Source of the DNA: an uncultured Sphingomonas sp.
GTDB lineage: Bacteria > Pseudomonadota > Alphaproteobacteria > Sphingomonadales > Sphingomonadaceae
Direction of reading: 5' to 3'
NCBI GenBank assembly: GCA_902806295.1
Contig: CADCWB010000046.1
Span: 1 to 16,230 of the forward strand
Length of the DNA stretch: 16,230 bases
The notes beneath the pieces were generated by a model. The model was not told the origin of the DNA, did no database searches, and saw only the letters and a list, made by a program, of their open reading frames with translations. Below, piece by piece: positions 1 through 6,726 of the stretch. The translations under genes and the position numbers were made by a program. The number at the start of each line of letters is the position of its first letter. Positions within the stretch are counted from its first letter, which is position 1.

Positions 1-628
1 CGCCGTCGCCGATCTCGAGGATCGAGATGTCGAACGTGCCGCCGCCAAGATCGTAGACCGCGATCGTCTTGCCGTCCTGCTTCTCGAGCCCGTAGGCGAG
101 CGCGGCGGCGGTCGGCTCGTTGATGATGCGCAGCACCTCGAGACCCGCGATCTGGCCGGCGTCCTTGGTCGCCTGACGCTGGGCGTCGTTGAAATAGGCG
201 GGAACGGTGATGACCGCCTGTGTAACATTCTCGCCGAGATAGGCCTCGGCGGTTTCCTTCATCTTCTGCAGCGTGAACGCCGAAATCTGCGAGGGCGAGT
301 AATCCTTGCCGCCCGCCTGGACCCACGCGTCGCCGTTCGGGCCGCGCGCGATCTTGTACGGGACCAGCTCGGTGTCCTTCTTGGTCACCGGGTCGTCGAA
401 GCGGCGGCCGATCAGGCGCTTCACCGCGAAGATCGTATTGTCCGGATTGGTGACCGCCTGGCGCTTGGCCGGCTGTCCGATCAGGCGCTCACCGTCCTTG
501 GTGAAGGCGACCACCGACGGGGTGGTCCGCGCGCCTTCCGCATTCTCGATGACCTTGGGCTTGCCGCCCTCCATCACCGCTACGCAGCTGTTGGTTGTGC
601 CGAGGTCGATCCCGATCACTTTTGCCAT
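1..628 (-). CDS. dnaK: Chaperone DnaK (Hsp70), N-terminal part, cut by window edge
   Basis: Only the first 209 codons are in the window; the rest lies beyond base 1. The translation starts MAKVIGIDLGTTNSCVAVMEGG, the hallmark of DnaK, with the phosphate-binding loop residues at 10-13 and the catalytic lysine at K70 (FAVKRLIGRR). Further on come ITVPAYFNDAQRQATKDAG, IINEPTAAALAYG and the second phosphate motif DLGGGTFD near the cut end. This is most of the actin-like ATPase domain. DnaK is the cytosolic ATP-driven chaperone that works with DnaJ and GrpE. The ATG at 628 fits the family start exactly; a purine-rich GAGAAGG lies 12 bases upstream, a rather long spacing. The gene has its own upstream region of 143 bases with a heat-shock promoter, so it is probably transcribed separately from fabG. 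No frame damage is visible. Whether dnaJ follows cannot be seen. Confidence 0.98.
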   Translation of the reverse strand, partial: MAKVIGIDLGTTNSCVAVMEGGKPKVIENAEGARTTPSVVAFTKDGERLIGQPAKRQAVTNPDNTIFAVKRLIGRRFDDPVTKKDTELVPYKIARGPNGDAWVQAGGKDYSPSQISAFTLQKMKETAEAYLGENVTQAVITVPAYFNDAQRQATKDAGQIAGLEVLRIINEPTAAALAYGLEKQDGKTIAVYDLGGGTFDISILEIGDG

Positions 629-700
629 GGTTCTCAACTACCTTCTCGTCTCTAGCCCCCGGGCCGCCGCAGCGCGCCCGACACACATGTTTCGGCGGCG

Positions 701-728
701 ATATAGGTGGCTGCAAGGCCGCGACAAG
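701..728 (-). promoter_or_regulatory. Predicted RpoH (sigma-32) heat-shock promoter of dnaK
   Basis: On the minus strand a -35 element CTTG (725-728) is followed by a spacer of exactly 17 bases and a -10 element CCTATAT (701-707). This matches the known alphaproteobacterial RpoH pattern, CTTG, 17-18 bases, then CYTATNT. Transcription would start near 693-695, giving a leader of roughly 65 bases before the dnaK ATG at 628. No CIRCE inverted repeat (the HrcA operator) is seen here. The match to the pattern is seen directly; promoter activity is inferred. Confidence 0.8.
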
Positions 729-771
729 GATTTCGCGGAACCCGTTTCGTTTCGAGACCTTAGCTGTGACC

Positions 772-1515
772 TCAGAGCATCGCCATGCCGCCATTGACGT
801 GCAGCGTCTGGCCAGTGACGTACCCTGCTTCACGGCTGGCGAGGTAGACCACGGCCGCCCCAATATCCTCGCCGCTGCCCATCGCGCCCGCCGGAATCTT
901 CGCCAGGATGGCGGCGCGCTGCTGCTCGTTGAGCGCATCGGTCATCGCCGAGGTCATGAACCCGGGAGCGATGCAGTTCACGGTGATGTTGCGGCTGGCT
1001 AACTCTTGCGCCACCGCCTTGGTCATGCCGGCGAGCCCGGCCTTCGAGGCGACGTAATTGGCCTGGCCCGGATTTCCGGTCGTACCCACCACGGACGTGA
1101 TCGACACGATGCGGCCGAAGCGAGCCTTCATCATCGGCTTGGCCGCCGCCCGCATCAGTCGGAAAGCAGCCTCGAGGTTCACCGCGATGACGGTCGAGAA
1201 CTCATCGTCCTTCATCCGCATCAGCAGATTGTCGCGGGTCACGCCGGCATTGTTGACCAATATGTCGAGCTTGCCGCCAAGCGCTTCCACCGCGCGCGGC
1301 ACGAGCGCATCCACTGCCGAACCGTCCGACAGGTCACATGCCAACGCCACGTGCTCGCCGCCAAGTTCGTCGCGGAACGCCTGAAGCTTAGCCTCATTGC
1401 TCCCGCTCACCGCCAACCGTGCACCCTGACTCGCCAGCGACCTCGCGATCGCGGATCCCAGCCCACCCGACGCGCCTGTCACCATAGCTGTCATTCCGGT
1501 CAGGTCGAACATCAT
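772..1515 (-). CDS. fabG: 3-oxoacyl-[acyl-carrier-protein] reductase FabG
   Basis: A 247-residue short-chain dehydrogenase of usual FabG length. It reduces 3-oxoacyl-ACP to 3-hydroxyacyl-ACP with NADPH in the fatty acid elongation cycle. The cofactor loop TGASGGLG lies at 13-20, NNAG at 88-91, and the catalytic set is N113, S141, Y154 and K158 (NYVASKAG). The C-terminal HVNGGMAML is typical of the family. It overlaps the end of fabD by four bases (ATGA), so translation is probably coupled. Two ATG codons stand in tandem (1515 and 1512). AAGGAG ends five bases before the first and eight before the second, so either could be used, and the second would give the commoner MFDLTG start. Many bacteria carry acpP and fabF directly downstream; here the next same-strand gene is dnaK. 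Confidence 0.96.
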   Translation of the reverse strand: MMFDLTGMTAMVTGASGGLGSAIARSLASQGARLAVSGSNEAKLQAFRDELGGEHVALACDLSDGSAVDALVPRAVEALGGKLDILVNNAGVTRDNLLMRMKDDEFSTVIAVNLEAAFRLMRAAAKPMMKARFGRIVSITSVVGTTGNPGQANYVASKAGLAGMTKAVAQELASRNITVNCIAPGFMTSAMTDALNEQQRAAILAKIPAGAMGSGEDIGAAVVYLASREAGYVTGQTLHVNGGMAML

Positions 1516-2450
1516 CCAATCTCCTTCGCCAGCGCTTCGATATCGTCGATGGCGATGACGCTGGTCACCTTCGCACTCGGGGCGATGCGCTTGACCATCG
1601 GGCCGAGCACCTTGCCGCCCAGTTCGACAAACTCCTCAACGCCGGCCGCCGACATCTCGGCGATGCTCTCGCGCCAGCGGACCATGCCGGTGACCTGTTC
1701 GACGAGCAGCTCGCGAATGCGGTCGGGATCGCTGATCGGCGCGGCAATGACGTTGGCGAACATTGGAACGGAAGGCGCGGCGATCTCTGTTGCCGCCAAT
1801 GCCTCTGCCATCCGGTCCGCGGCGGGCTGCATCAAGGGACAATGGAATGGCGCCGAGACCGGCAGCAGCACCGCCCGCTTGGCGCCATGATCCTTAGCGA
1901 TCGCGATGGCGCGCTCGATCGCGCCCTTGTGGCCCGATATCACCACCTGCGAGGGATCATTGTCGTTGGCGACCGTGCAGACTTCACCGTCAGCAGCAGC
2001 CCGGGCGATCGCCTCCGCCTTGTCGAGGTCCGCCCCCAGCAGCGCGGCCATCGCCCCCTGCCCGACCGGCACTGCGGCCTGCATTGCCTGGCCGCGCAGC
2101 TTCAGCAGCCTGGCGGTGGTCGGAAGATCGAACCCTCCAGCGGCGCAAAGGGCCGTGTACTCACCCAGCGAGTGACCTGCGACAAAGCTTGCCGCCTTTT
2201 GAAGCGTCACCCCGCAATCGCGAGTCAGCACCCGGAACGCGGCGAGCGCATTGGCCATGATCGCCGGCTGGGCGTTCTCCGTCAGGGTCAGCTGATCCTC
2301 GGGCCCTTCGCGCATCAACCGCGACAGTGACTGGCCGAGCGCTTCATCCACTTCGGAGAAGACGTCCCGAGCCGTGCGGCTGGCGTCGGCCAGAGCCGCG
2401 CCCATGCCGACCGCCTGGCTACCTTGGCCGGGAAACAGAAATGCGCGCAT
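1512..2450 (-). CDS. fabD: Malonyl-CoA:ACP transacylase FabD
   Basis: A 312-residue protein of usual length for FabD, which moves the malonyl group from CoA to acyl carrier protein to feed chain elongation. It starts MRAFLFPGQGSQ, with the oxyanion-hole region FPGQGSQ at 6-12. The nucleophile is S94 in GHSLGEYTAL, the malonyl-binding arginine is R120 (LKLRGQAMQ) and the catalytic histidine is H204 (VSAPFHCPLM). GAGGG ends six bases before the ATG at 2450 and supports this start. fabG follows with a four-base overlap. The gap to folE upstream is 66 bases, so fabD may have its own promoter or be read through from folE. Confidence 0.97.
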   Translation of the reverse strand: MRAFLFPGQGSQAVGMGAALADASRTARDVFSEVDEALGQSLSRLMREGPEDQLTLTENAQPAIMANALAAFRVLTRDCGVTLQKAASFVAGHSLGEYTALCAAGGFDLPTTARLLKLRGQAMQAAVPVGQGAMAALLGADLDKAEAIARAAADGEVCTVANDNDPSQVVISGHKGAIERAIAIAKDHGAKRAVLLPVSAPFHCPLMQPAADRMAEALAATEIAAPSVPMFANVIAAPISDPDRIRELLVEQVTGMVRWRESIAEMSAAGVEEFVELGGKVLGPMVKRIAPSAKVTSVIAIDDIEALAKEIG

Positions 2451-2490
2451 GACAAGCCCTCAAATTGTTGACGGCGGCGGTTAAGCTGGG

Positions 2491-2511
2491 GCGGCTCACT
2501 TGCCAAGCCGC
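2491..2511. terminator. Weak hairpin between folE and fabD
   Basis: Six-base arms GCGGCT (2491-2496) and AGCCGC (2506-2511) enclose a nine-base loop in the 66-base gap between folE and fabD. No run of T follows on the minus strand, so this is at best a weak or factor-dependent terminator, or simply chance in GC-rich DNA. Confidence 0.2.
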
Positions 2512-2516
2512 ACCAC

Positions 2517-3140
2517 TCAACAGCCCATCAGCGCCAGCACTTCCTTGCGGCTGCGGTCGTCGGAGCGGAAGGTCCCCATCATCCGGCTGGTAGTCATCAT
2601 GACCCCGGGTGTGTTGACGCCGCGCGCGGTCATGCAAGCATGACTTGCCTCGATCACGACCGCCACTCCCTTGGGCTGCAGATGCTCCCAGATGCAGTCG
2701 GCGACTTGGGCTGTGAGCCGTTCCTGCACCTGCAGCCGGCGGGCGAAGCCGTGCAACACCCGCGCCAGCTTCGAGATGCCGACCACCCGCTGGTGCGGCA
2801 GGTAGGCGATGTGCGCCTTGCCGATGATCGGCGCCATGTGGTGCTCGCAATGCGACTGGAAGGGAATATCCTTCAGCAGCACGATCTCGTCATAGCCGCC
2901 GACCTCATCGAAGGTCCTCGACAGGTGCAGCGAGGGATCTTCGGTATAGCCGCGGGCATATTCCTTCCACGCTCGTGCGACCCGCGCCGGAGTGTCGATG
3001 AGTCCTTCGCGGCTTGGATCGTCCCCGGCCCAGCGGATCAGCGTCTTGACGGCTTCCGCCACTTCGGCCGGGACTGGAATCTTGGGCGCTGGCGCGACCA
3101 AGTCGCCGTCTTCCGGCGTGCCGCCAGTTTCACCGTTCAT
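2517..3140 (-). CDS. folE: GTP cyclohydrolase I FolE
   Basis: A 207-residue type I GTP cyclohydrolase, which opens GTP to 7,8-dihydroneopterin triphosphate, the first step to tetrahydrofolate and other pterins. Zinc ligands are visible as C98 and H101 in SHCEHHMAPIIG and C169 in ASHACMTARGV. Other family signatures are DPSREGLIDTPARVARAW (41-58), VVGISKLARVLHGFARRLQVQERLT (119-143) and the C-terminal SRKEVLALM. The first 25 or so residues are a poorly conserved, Pro/Ala-rich extension. The ATG at 3140 overlaps the stop of the upstream flavoprotein gene by four bases (ATGA). A longer reading frame extends upstream, but it would run deep into that gene and has no family support. This junction suggests that folE is translated together with the flavoprotein. 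Confidence 0.97.
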   Translation of the reverse strand: MNGETGGTPEDGDLVAPAPKIPVPAEVAEAVKTLIRWAGDDPSREGLIDTPARVARAWKEYARGYTEDPSLHLSRTFDEVGGYDEIVLLKDIPFQSHCEHHMAPIIGKAHIAYLPHQRVVGISKLARVLHGFARRLQVQERLTAQVADCIWEHLQPKGVAVVIEASHACMTARGVNTPGVMMTTSRMMGTFRSDDRSRKEVLALMGC

Positions 3141-4444
3141 TGCCCCAGCTCCCGTGCGAGTTCGTCGGCTACATCCGCCACCTGCCCCCGAATATCCGGA
3201 ACGGCAACGATCTCCCAATAGCGGCCTTTGGTTAGTGGCCCGACCGCCCATATACCTTCGCCAGCGCGATTGCGCTCATCGACGGCGAGTCCTATGCCGA
3301 GATGGTCGGGCCGAACCTGCTCATCGGCCAGCAGCTGCCGCAGCAGCGGGTCGGTCGTGCGCGCCATCTCGCCGAGTGGACCGGTGCAGTTGAACGCGAC
3401 CCCGAAGCGATGATCCCTTACCCTGTCCTGACCTCTCGCGCGGATCGACGCCACCAACTCGCCGCCGTCATCGCTCAGCGATTGCAGGCGCCCCGCCATC
3501 ACCGTCAGCTGCCCGCTTGCGACCAGTTGCTGCAACTGTCGGCCAATCTGGGGCGCGATGCGGTGGCGGTGCACGTCCCACCAGGGCCGCGCATGACGCA
3601 GGAAGCGGCGCTCACCGCCGGCCCCGAAGGCTTGCCACAAGGCGGAGCTGTGCGGGCGCAGCGAGTCTACCGCCCCCCGGAAGCCGACTTCAGCGCTTCG
3701 CCGCCGGACCCAGCGCCATAGCGCAACCAAGTCGCCACTCGGCAGCTCGCTCCTTTCTACCGGTGCGGGCTCGTGTGGAGCATGAGTTCGCGGCAGCAAT
3801 CCGCGGCGCGACAGGGCGACGATCCGTCCTCTGTGCCCGGCCGCGATCAGCGACAGCACCGTGTCGATGGTGGTCAGGCCGGTGCCCAGCACCAGCACGT
3901 CCCCGCCGTCTGCGGCGACCCGGGCGATCGCCTCGTGAGCCTCGTCGCTCCATGGGTTATTGACGAACAGGTCCGCTGGCAGCCCGTTGGCTACACTGAG
4001 CGGCGCGGGAGCCTGGTTGCCGCTCGCCAGCACCACCGCAGAGGTTGTCAGCACTTCACCCTGCTCAAGCTGCAAGCACCAGCTCTCACCCACCCGCTCG
4101 GCACCAATGACCCGGCCCTCAATCAGCCTCATGCCCTCGGCGCCTTTGAGGATGGACTCGAGATAACGCCCAAAGACCCGCCGCTCGGCGAAGGCCGTTC
4201 CATCATCTCCCAGCCATTCGGCAAAGTCGCTTGGCCGGTCAGGCCAGGCACTCATCTTGGCGCTTGGCACGTTGAGCAGGTGCACCGACTCCGTGGTCGC
4301 ATAGGCAACCCCCCGCCCCATCCGGCCCGAGCCGTCGATCAACACGCTTGGGATGCCGCGGCGGCTCAGCTGCACTGCCGTCATGGTCCCTGAAAAACCG
4401 CCACCCACAACTGCCACCGGCGTGGCGGCGGCATCAAATCTCAT
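3137..4444 (-). CDS. FAD/NAD(P)-binding oxidoreductase-like protein
   Basis: A 435-residue protein with two dinucleotide-binding folds. The N-terminal one is VAVVGGGFSGTMTAVQLSR, with G14, G16 and G19 and an acidic D37 at the end of the second strand, as expected for FAD binding. The segment GRGVAYATT...HLLNVPSAKMSAWPDRPSDFAEWL (43-78) is typical of the FAD-NAD(P)-binding group of COG4529. A second motif, VLVLGTGLTTIDTVLSL, has G187, G189 and T192. A late INCTG-like motif (FNCTGPLGEMART) also fits flavin monooxygenase-like enzymes. The substrate is unknown and I do not assign one. I chose the ATG at 4444 because the glycine-rich strand begins nine residues later, as usual. A longer frame starts upstream at 4582 but overlaps the real small gene there and encodes Cys/Arg/Trp-rich junk. 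The gene overlaps the small gene upstream by 11 bases and folE downstream by four. Confidence 0.88.
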   Translation of the reverse strand: MRFDAAATPVAVVGGGFSGTMTAVQLSRRGIPSVLIDGSGRMGRGVAYATTESVHLLNVPSAKMSAWPDRPSDFAEWLGDDGTAFAERRVFGRYLESILKGAEGMRLIEGRVIGAERVGESWCLQLEQGEVLTTSAVVLASGNQAPAPLSVANGLPADLFVNNPWSDEAHEAIARVAADGGDVLVLGTGLTTIDTVLSLIAAGHRGRIVALSRRGLLPRTHAPHEPAPVERSELPSGDLVALWRWVRRRSAEVGFRGAVDSLRPHSSALWQAFGAGGERRFLRHARPWWDVHRHRIAPQIGRQLQQLVASGQLTVMAGRLQSLSDDGGELVASIRARGQDRVRDHRFGVAFNCTGPLGEMARTTDPLLRQLLADEQVRPDHLGIGLAVDERNRAGEGIWAVGPLTKGRYWEIVAVPDIRGQVADVADELARELGQ

Positions 4445-4685
4445 AGTCGGGCCAGCTCTCCGGGTCGCTCGCGTCCGCCCGTCGCTGCTGCAACTTGCCG
4501 TGCAGCCGCACCACGGTCCGGCCGGCGGTTTCCGTGAACCATCCCGGCACCATCGCATGCACCAGGCAGGCCGCCCCGGCACCGATCATGCTCAGGCCGA
4601 TCCCCACCGCACCGACCCCGTGCCGCGCCCAGCCCATCCCCAGCGAACGCGGATGATCGGTGAATAGCTGCCGCACCCCTGCCAC
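4434..4685 (-). CDS. Small DUF6356-like protein
   Basis: An 83-residue protein starting at GTG 4685, with GGAGG five to six bases upstream, a strong ribosome site. The sequence RQLFTDHPRSLGMGWARHG (5-23), then GLSMIGAGAACLVHAMVPGWF (30-50) and GRTVVRLHGKL (55-65), resembles the small DUF6356 proteins common in sphingomonads. That assignment is from memory of the family pattern. Residues 26-49 form one hydrophobic stretch that could be a membrane helix. The function is unknown. The last 11 bases overlap the start of the flavoprotein gene, and that gene's ATG is embedded in the TATGAG of this one, so the two are probably translated together. It is the first gene of the cassette leading to folE. 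Confidence 0.8.
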   Translation of the reverse strand: MAGVRQLFTDHPRSLGMGWARHGVGAVGIGLSMIGAGAACLVHAMVPGWFTETAGRTVVRLHGKLQQRRADASDPESWPDYEI

Positions 4686-4707
4686 TTGAGCCTCCGTTCA
4701 GCCATGT

Positions 4708-4784
4708 TGGTGACCCCGGCTGGATTCGAACCAGCGGCCTACAGATTAGGAATCTGGCGCTCTATCCTGCTGAGCTACGGGGCC
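4708..4784 (-). tRNA. tRNA-Arg (anticodon CCT)
   Basis: A full 77-base cloverleaf on the minus strand. The acceptor stem GGCCCCG pairs with CGGGGTC (one G-T wobble). It has a D arm GCTC/GAGC, an anticodon loop TTCCTAA with anticodon CCT at 4748-4750, a five-base variable loop and a T arm GCTGG-TTCGAAT-CCAGC. The CCA end is encoded (4708-4710). It reads AGG codons. The outermost pair of the anticodon stem (canonical 27-43) is a C-T mismatch, which leaves four pairs. The gene lies 36 bases downstream of the amidase gene on the same strand and 22 bases upstream of the DUF6356-like gene. Confidence 0.96.
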
Positions 4785-4820
4785 TTGCGGGTAGTCCCTA
4801 CAAGACAGAGGCCCTGCAGA

Positions 4821-5657
4821 TCAACGCGCGGCGATCAGCTCGACCCGCGGGATCGGTCGCCGGTGATCCAGGGCGGGCACGCGGGACCGGACTTCCGCGA
4901 TGCGGCCAAGGTTGATCTCGGCAAAGCCAAGCCCTGGCGTTCCGTCCATCTCGAGCAGCAGCTCGCCCCACGGCCCCGCGATCAGGCTGTGGCCGTAGGT
5001 TTCGCGCCCGTCCTCATGCCGTCCCGCCTGGGCCGCGGCCACCACGAATAGACCAGCTTCGATCGCGCGAGCGCGCAGCAGCAGCGTCCAGTGCGCCTCG
5101 CCGGTCGGCACCGTAAAGGCTGCCGGCACAGCAATGGTCTCAGCACCCGCCTCGGCCAAGGCCGCGAACAGCGCGGGAAAACGAATGTCGTAACAGATGG
5201 TCAGGCCAAGCCGCCCGACCGGAGTGCCGTCCACCACCACGGCCGACTTACCGGCCTGGTACACCGCCGACTCGCGCCAGCTCTCCCCCGTGGGCAGGTC
5301 GACATCAAACAGATGGAGCTTGTCGTAGCGGGCGCGAATGTCACCCTCGGGGCCGATAACGAACGCGCGATTGACCAGCCGCTCACCATCGCCCTTCAAC
5401 GCCAGGCTGCCCAAGTGCACCCAGACACCATCCTTCGCTGCCGCATTGCGGACCGCGGAGAGTACCGGATCGTCGGCCTCGTGGCGCAGCTTGGGCGCGG
5501 CGCGTGCCCGATCCTTGTCGAGCAGCCCCGACATCTCCGGGGTGAACAGCATGGCCGCTCCACCGTCAGCAGCGGCAGCGACGGCCTGGACCAGCCCGGC
5601 CGCATTCAGCGCTGGCTCGATCCCCGTCTGCGCCTGAAGGGCCGCGATCCGGTTCAT
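4821..5657 (-). CDS. Carbon-nitrogen hydrolase (nitrilase superfamily, Nit1/omega-amidase type)
   Basis: A 278-residue nitrilase-superfamily enzyme. The catalytic triad is E41 (LFTPEMSG), K113 (RYDKLHLFDVDLP) and C155 (LTICYDIRFP). The stretches KLHLFDVD and CYDIRFP are typical of the Nit branch. That branch includes deaminated glutathione amidase and omega-amidase, which split an amide C-N bond in a small cytosolic compound. The exact substrate cannot be fixed from sequence. The start at 5657 overlaps the grxC stop by four bases (ATGA) and lacks a good ribosome site of its own, so it is probably coupled to grxC. A Nit-type amidase next to a glutaredoxin would fit repair of damaged glutathione, but that is inference. 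Confidence 0.92.
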   Translation of the reverse strand: MNRIAALQAQTGIEPALNAAGLVQAVAAAADGGAAMLFTPEMSGLLDKDRARAAPKLRHEADDPVLSAVRNAAAKDGVWVHLGSLALKGDGERLVNRAFVIGPEGDIRARYDKLHLFDVDLPTGESWRESAVYQAGKSAVVVDGTPVGRLGLTICYDIRFPALFAALAEAGAETIAVPAAFTVPTGEAHWTLLLRARAIEAGLFVVAAAQAGRHEDGRETYGHSLIAGPWGELLLEMDGTPGLGFAEINLGRIAEVRSRVPALDHRRPIPRVELIAAR

Positions 5658-5923
5658 GCGGCGAGCAGCGGGTCCAGCTTGCCGGCCCGCTCGAGCGCAT
5701 AAAGGTCGTCGCAGCCCCCGACGTGGCGACCATCGATGAAGATTTGCGGCACGGTCGTCCGACCCGATCGCTCGATCATCTCATTCCGCTGCGGCCCGCC
5801 CGAATCGAGGCTGATCGTCTCCACCTCAACACCTTTGGCGCGCAGCAGTTCGGCTGCGCGATAGCAATACGGGCAGGTCGTTTTCGAGTACATTTCGATG
5901 CGAGCCAAGGTGAGCGTCTCCAT
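5654..5923 (-). CDS. grxC: Glutaredoxin 3 (GrxC)
   Basis: An 89-residue glutaredoxin with the dithiol active site C17-P-Y-C20, the cis-proline P59 in RTTVPQIFIDG and the glutathione-binding GGCDDLYAL at 69-77. It aligns well with E. coli GrxC over its whole length, with about five extra N-terminal residues from the ATG at 5923. It reduces disulfides and glutathione-mixed disulfides in the cytosol using glutathione. The ribosome site is weak. The next in-frame ATG (5893) would remove the first beta strand, so the longer form is preferred. It lies 36 bases after comF and overlaps the amidase gene by four bases. Confidence 0.96.
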   Translation of the reverse strand: METLTLARIEMYSKTTCPYCYRAAELLRAKGVEVETISLDSGGPQRNEMIERSGRTTVPQIFIDGRHVGGCDDLYALERAGKLDPLLAA

Positions 5924-5959
5924 GCCGGATTGATAAGCTGGCCCTTAGCGCAGCAGCCG

Positions 5960-6682
5960 TCAGCGAACCACCCTCGCCCAGGCGATCAACTCCACGCTCC
6001 GCGCTCCTTCTCGCTTCAGCAACCGGGCGCATTCCTCCGCCGTGCTGCCGGTCGTCATCACGTCGTCCACCAGGATTATATCCTTGCCTTGAACACTGAA
6101 GGGTCGCCGCAACTCGAAAGCCCCCTTCACCGTCTTGCGACGCTCGCGCGGACTCATCCCCTTCAGCTTGGGTGTCCCCCGCACCCGCCGCAGCAGCATC
6201 GGCTCCGACGCATGACCTCCCGCCTTGCCCAGCGCAGCCGCGATCAGCGCCGCCTGATTGAAGCCGCGGCTCCACAAACGTCCGCGATGCAGCGGCACCG
6301 GCACCAGCAGCGCGCCGGGCGTCAACTCCGCCAGCGGGCGGCGCATATAGCTTGCCATCGTCGCTGCGACCGCTGTCTTGCGCCCGTACTTCAGGCGAAT
6401 CGCCAAGCTCCGCGCGATGTCGCCATAGGCCACCGCCGCCCGCAGCCGTCCGATCGGAGAGCTCCCGTCAGGACAAACGGCGCTGCTTCCCGACGGCCCA
6501 ACTGCGCCGCCGCACCGCTCGCAGCCGTCCGGCACGGAACCAAGGAACTCGACCTCCGGCCAGCAGGCCGCGCAGAATAGCCCGACCTCGCTGGTGATCG
6601 CTCCGCATCCGGCACAGCGTGGCGGCAAGGCGGAATCGAGCAGCTGGCGAGCGGCCCACCTGACCGTGGCGACGAAGGTCAT
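5960..6682 (-). CDS. comF: ComF family protein (double zinc ribbon and phosphoribosyltransferase fold)
   Basis: A 240-residue ComF-type protein. The N-terminus carries paired cysteines C23/C26, C37/C40 and C54/C57, which should form a zinc ribbon. The middle holds LVPVPLHRGRLWSRGFNQAALIA, a ComF signature. Residues 202-214 (IILVDDVMTTGST) are the phosphoribosyl-pyrophosphate loop of type I phosphoribosyltransferases. In naturally competent bacteria ComF is needed for DNA uptake; in other bacteria the role is less clear, and nothing here shows competence. I chose the ATG at 6682. The frame stays open up to 6901, but that part is low-quality Arg/Pro/Gly sequence that runs antisense into the divergent methyltransferase gene. 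No clear ribosome site is seen. The gene probably leads a comF-grxC-amidase operon. Confidence 0.92.
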   Translation of the reverse strand: MTFVATVRWAARQLLDSALPPRCAGCGAITSEVGLFCAACWPEVEFLGSVPDGCERCGGAVGPSGSSAVCPDGSSPIGRLRAAVAYGDIARSLAIRLKYGRKTAVAATMASYMRRPLAELTPGALLVPVPLHRGRLWSRGFNQAALIAAALGKAGGHASEPMLLRRVRGTPKLKGMSPRERRKTVKGAFELRRPFSVQGKDIILVDDVMTTGSTAEECARLLKREGARSVELIAWARVVR

Positions 6683-6726
6683 GGGCTGGCTTGTCTGCGA
6701 CCCTTCCACGCCGCACAAGCCCCGAC

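Noticed and set aside
629..771. CIRCE (HrcA operator) before dnaK
   Set aside because: I looked for the TTAGCACTC inverted repeat in the 143-base gap and did not find it.
306..1890. Plus-strand open frames at 306-797, 595-1002 and 1006-1890
   Set aside because: They lie antisense to dnaK, fabG and fabD, have no family resemblance, and are rich in Arg, Pro, Ser and His, as expected for shadow frames in GC-rich DNA.
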